NCBI GenBank assembly: GCA_026874595.1
Contig: CM049307.1
Coordinates: 10,317,579-10,381,578 of the forward strand
DNA from: Sipunculus nudus
Lineage: Eukaryota; Annelida; Sipuncula; Golfingiida; Sipunculidae
Length of the DNA: 64,000 bases
Direction: 5' to 3'
The notes under the pieces were generated by a model. That model had not been told where the DNA came from, ran no database searches, and saw only the letters and a list, made by a program, of their open reading frames with translations. This document shows positions 61,242 through 64,000 of the stretch, in pieces; the stretch's first letter is position 1; the number at the start of each line of letters is the position of its first letter. The translations under genes and the position numbers were made by a program.

Positions 61242-64000
61242 TTGTTTAAAAATTTACTGTTCACTTATTAATGCCAGTTAAATGATAATTTCATGTTTCC
61301 AGTTCATTCATGAGAATTTTGGATGATATCTCTGTTAATATATTGCCATTTAGTTTACCCTAAATATAAATTCAGAAAGTTACTGTACATGGATATACAG
61401 GATATATATAGGTATCTATGTTCCTTGTGCTTAAGTTAATTTTCGTAGGGAGAATATTTCAGCAGAAACATATTTGCTGTGACATTCCCAAAGTGTTACA
61501 TGAACAGACACTGGCAAAAACATTTTTGAGAGCTTGGCTTGTCACCATGGCAACAGGTGTTTTTGTAGGAGGCCGTGATGCCTGAACGAATTCCACTTGT
61601 ATGGTCCTTATATAAGCGCAAGTGTTGGGTACTTAAAGGTCCCCATTAGTCCATGGTCATGACAGGTGTGCCTAGCAGCATAGCGGGTGATCACACATAG
61701 CCCAGCAAGGACTTAAACTACCAAAGTTCCAAGGTGTGATTTTTTTTGGGTGCCATTTTCATGGACACTTTATATATAGCTGTTGAGAGACTTTTTCATT
61801 GGTGTGCAAAGTATGCTATAGAATATGGGCAGTTCATACGATGTACCCTGTCATTTTGTTGAAACCAGAGAACTGGAATTTTAAAAATTAGCGGTTGTTT
61901 CTTGGTTGTTATGTGGTAGACCACAATGCCAGTGATGAGTCAAGGATATTATGTGATGTGGTGAATGTCTAGCTGTTTCATCACGGTGCGTCACTGCTTA
62001 CCGTATGATGAGCCAGCAGGTGTTTTCTTCATTCAGTAAAAAATTCATGTTTCAGAAAATTTAAAAGCTTTCCCCTTACAACATTTGCTGACAGTGCACA
62101 TCTTTCCTAGCTCAAGTGTCTCAGATTTCCTCGTATGACAATGCTGTGTTTAGACGATTAAAAAGATTTTTATCCCTGTTTTTTATTAGACATCTCTCAA
62201 ATTGAATGTATGTTCATTTCATTGATTTAATTAGTACATTTAAAAGAAATCACATATTTTGAAGTTATACAGCGCTAGACAATTAATACCCACATCAAAG
62301 TATTTAATATAAGATACACTAATGTACTAAAGCTTCAAAGCAATTGTTCTAAAACTGCATTAAAGTGCTTACCTTTGGGCTGTATAATTATAAAGCAGGT
62401 AGTATTTAGCTGTACCTTAATTGTTCCCCCCCCCCCCCTGTCACCGAATGCGCCATCAGCAGGGTACTTAGAAATATCTGTCGTGCCGTCCCTCTGTCTG
62501 TCAGTCGCACATTTGTTGATGTAATAACTCTAAAAGAATTTCAGGTCACCACATTTTTCAAGGTCCCAAGAGTGATAATGCTAAAATGACGTTAACCCAA
62601 AAACTCAAAAAGAATTTGAGGCAAAGTCACCAAACTTGCTGCATTGATGCACCTGATGAAGGGCTAGGTCAAGTTCGAATATGTATGATCTCCATGGTCA
62701 CAGAGGTAATCTTAGTATGTGACATTGACCCATCTCATATTTCATACATCTATTCAAAACTTTTTCTCAATATACCCACATCAGGCAGATATATACTAGA
62801 TCAGTTCCACAGATCAACCTTTCCCTTGTTCTTTCAGAATAATTTTCCATGATGTTACACCATGATATCTGTTTTTTTTTTACCCAATTAACTTTTTCTT
62901 AAACTACAATATATATTCAGTCTTGGTAAGAAATGTAAAGTTTCTATATAGAATGTTTATAGAAATAAACATATTTATGTAGATTTGAATCCCCAGTTTT
63001 GCATGATAGCCTTGAAACTAATATTAACTGATCCCTTAAATCTTTAACATTAGTTCACATTCTTGTTGTGTGACACTTTGTGCCTGTGTGTGTTAACTGT
63101 GGGGTTCTGAAAACTATTAGTACTGGCTCTAAAGCCTATTGAAGTGTCAGGTACATGGAATTAAATAAAGAAATGTTAATTCAAATGGTCTTTTCATGCA
63201 CAAACATAACCTGAAATACTGTCTTCAGATGCTGATTTTGCATTTCAACATATGAAAGTTTCTAGGCAATGTAGGCATTATGTAAATTAAGACTTGGTTT
63301 CTGCTTGTATGTCATGATGTATATAATCCTGTTTCAGGGAAACGTTATATATGTTTTGTTATTAAGTAAGTGTGATTCTTTTACCTGACCACAAATAGGA
63401 AAATGTCTTATTGGAGACTGTTCAATGATTTATTTTGTAAAATGTATGAGAGGAGACTGTGTTGTCAGGTGATCAAGTTTCTATAGCTAACTTTATAGGT
63501 CTACATATATCTGTATTCTGAAATGAATGATCATGTGAATGATTTATGTACTGGGTCCACTGCAGTGTTTCTGAGTTCATGATTGAAACTCTTCTCTAAA
63601 TGTACAAAAGGTATTCACTTCATATTGAGGTGTTTAGCGGAAGCTTTTAGTCTTTTGTGGAAGCTTGTATGGTCCTGGAGTCTTCTTTCAGCGGCCTCCA
63701 ATAAAAAGTGTCTGCTCAGCATAAGTGTGAATGACATTTCCTCTTCGGCCCTCAACATACACCCCTGGTCTTGCTATTTCTGGCAAAAAAAAAGATAGAT
63801 AAAGACTAATGATGATAACTCTGTGCTTCTTACTGTGCCTCTGATTACAGGCCTCCATCAATTATTATTCTCATTTATGCCCTACATGTTATATTTGGTG
63901 AAGTAGTTATGGACAGATATGAAAATATTTGGGCTGACACCAGGTTTTTATTTGTGTACATCTATATAGCATTTTTCTCATTAATGGTACTTGTCTGTCA
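61242..64000. other. anonymous AT-rich sequence, no gene supported
   Basis: A poly-C tract is near 62426-62439. The stretch 62450-62850 has phrases such as CTCTGTCTGTCAGTCGCAC and AGGTCAAG, reminiscent of the tandem cores of the Helitron-like elements. No ends were found. No exon could be supported. Confidence 0.5.

Overview
The window looks like AT-rich, intron- and repeat-dominated DNA from a metazoan nuclear genome. A bivalve or other lophotrochozoan is the best guess. This rests on the repeats: elements beginning TGCCCCCGCC and ending in a small hairpin plus CTAG, cores rich in AGGTCA, a Ty3/Gypsy element and many minisatellites. I recall such repeats from bivalve genomes, but nothing was searched. 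There are no bacterial operons, no rRNA and no complete host gene.

Layout. 1-1743: 3' part of a Helitron-like element with about 289-bp tandem units. 5718-7829: 34 copies of a 62-bp satellite. 7881-8377 and 37469-37963: two copies of a TTAA-ended MITE. 9553-10445: an array of about 59-bp units. 13828-14640: a decayed relative of the element at 39438-40912. 14684-15112: a tRNA-derived SINE. 22539-23493: a complete Helitron-like element. 24732-33351: a minus-strand Ty3/Gypsy LTR retrotransposon. 34474-34902: a possible 5' leader exon. 35030-35480: an array of about 46-bp units. 41511-41581 and 58966-59041: two short plus-strand exons that look like alternative signal-peptide first exons of one host gene. 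43145-44824: a TIR transposon with a Helitron-like element inside its right TIR. 45985-47383: two adjacent minisatellites. 48520-54513: a 53-bp satellite split by a 2-kb TA-flanked TIR transposon. 60059-61241: another Helitron-like element. The rest is anonymous AT-rich sequence.

Two things stand out. First, the LTR retrotransposon keeps an 835-codon open frame that runs from protease to a truncated RNase H and an integrase with an intact DD35E triad, yet the whole reverse transcriptase core is missing. Its untranslated leader carries ten 64-bp tandem units, most with a perfect 9-bp hairpin. The copy also has a TGA in gag and a frameshift plus a TAG near the integrase C-terminus. Second, at least three non-autonomous families share one plan: a 5' terminal inverted repeat, a tandem satellite core, an internal 3' inverted repeat, a 6-bp-stem hairpin and a terminal CTAG or CTTG followed by T. 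This matches Helentron/HINE (pearl-like) elements and suggests that many satellite arrays here arose inside rolling-circle transposons.

Host coding content is probably limited to the first exon or exons of one secreted or membrane protein gene on the plus strand, whose remaining exons lie outside the window.
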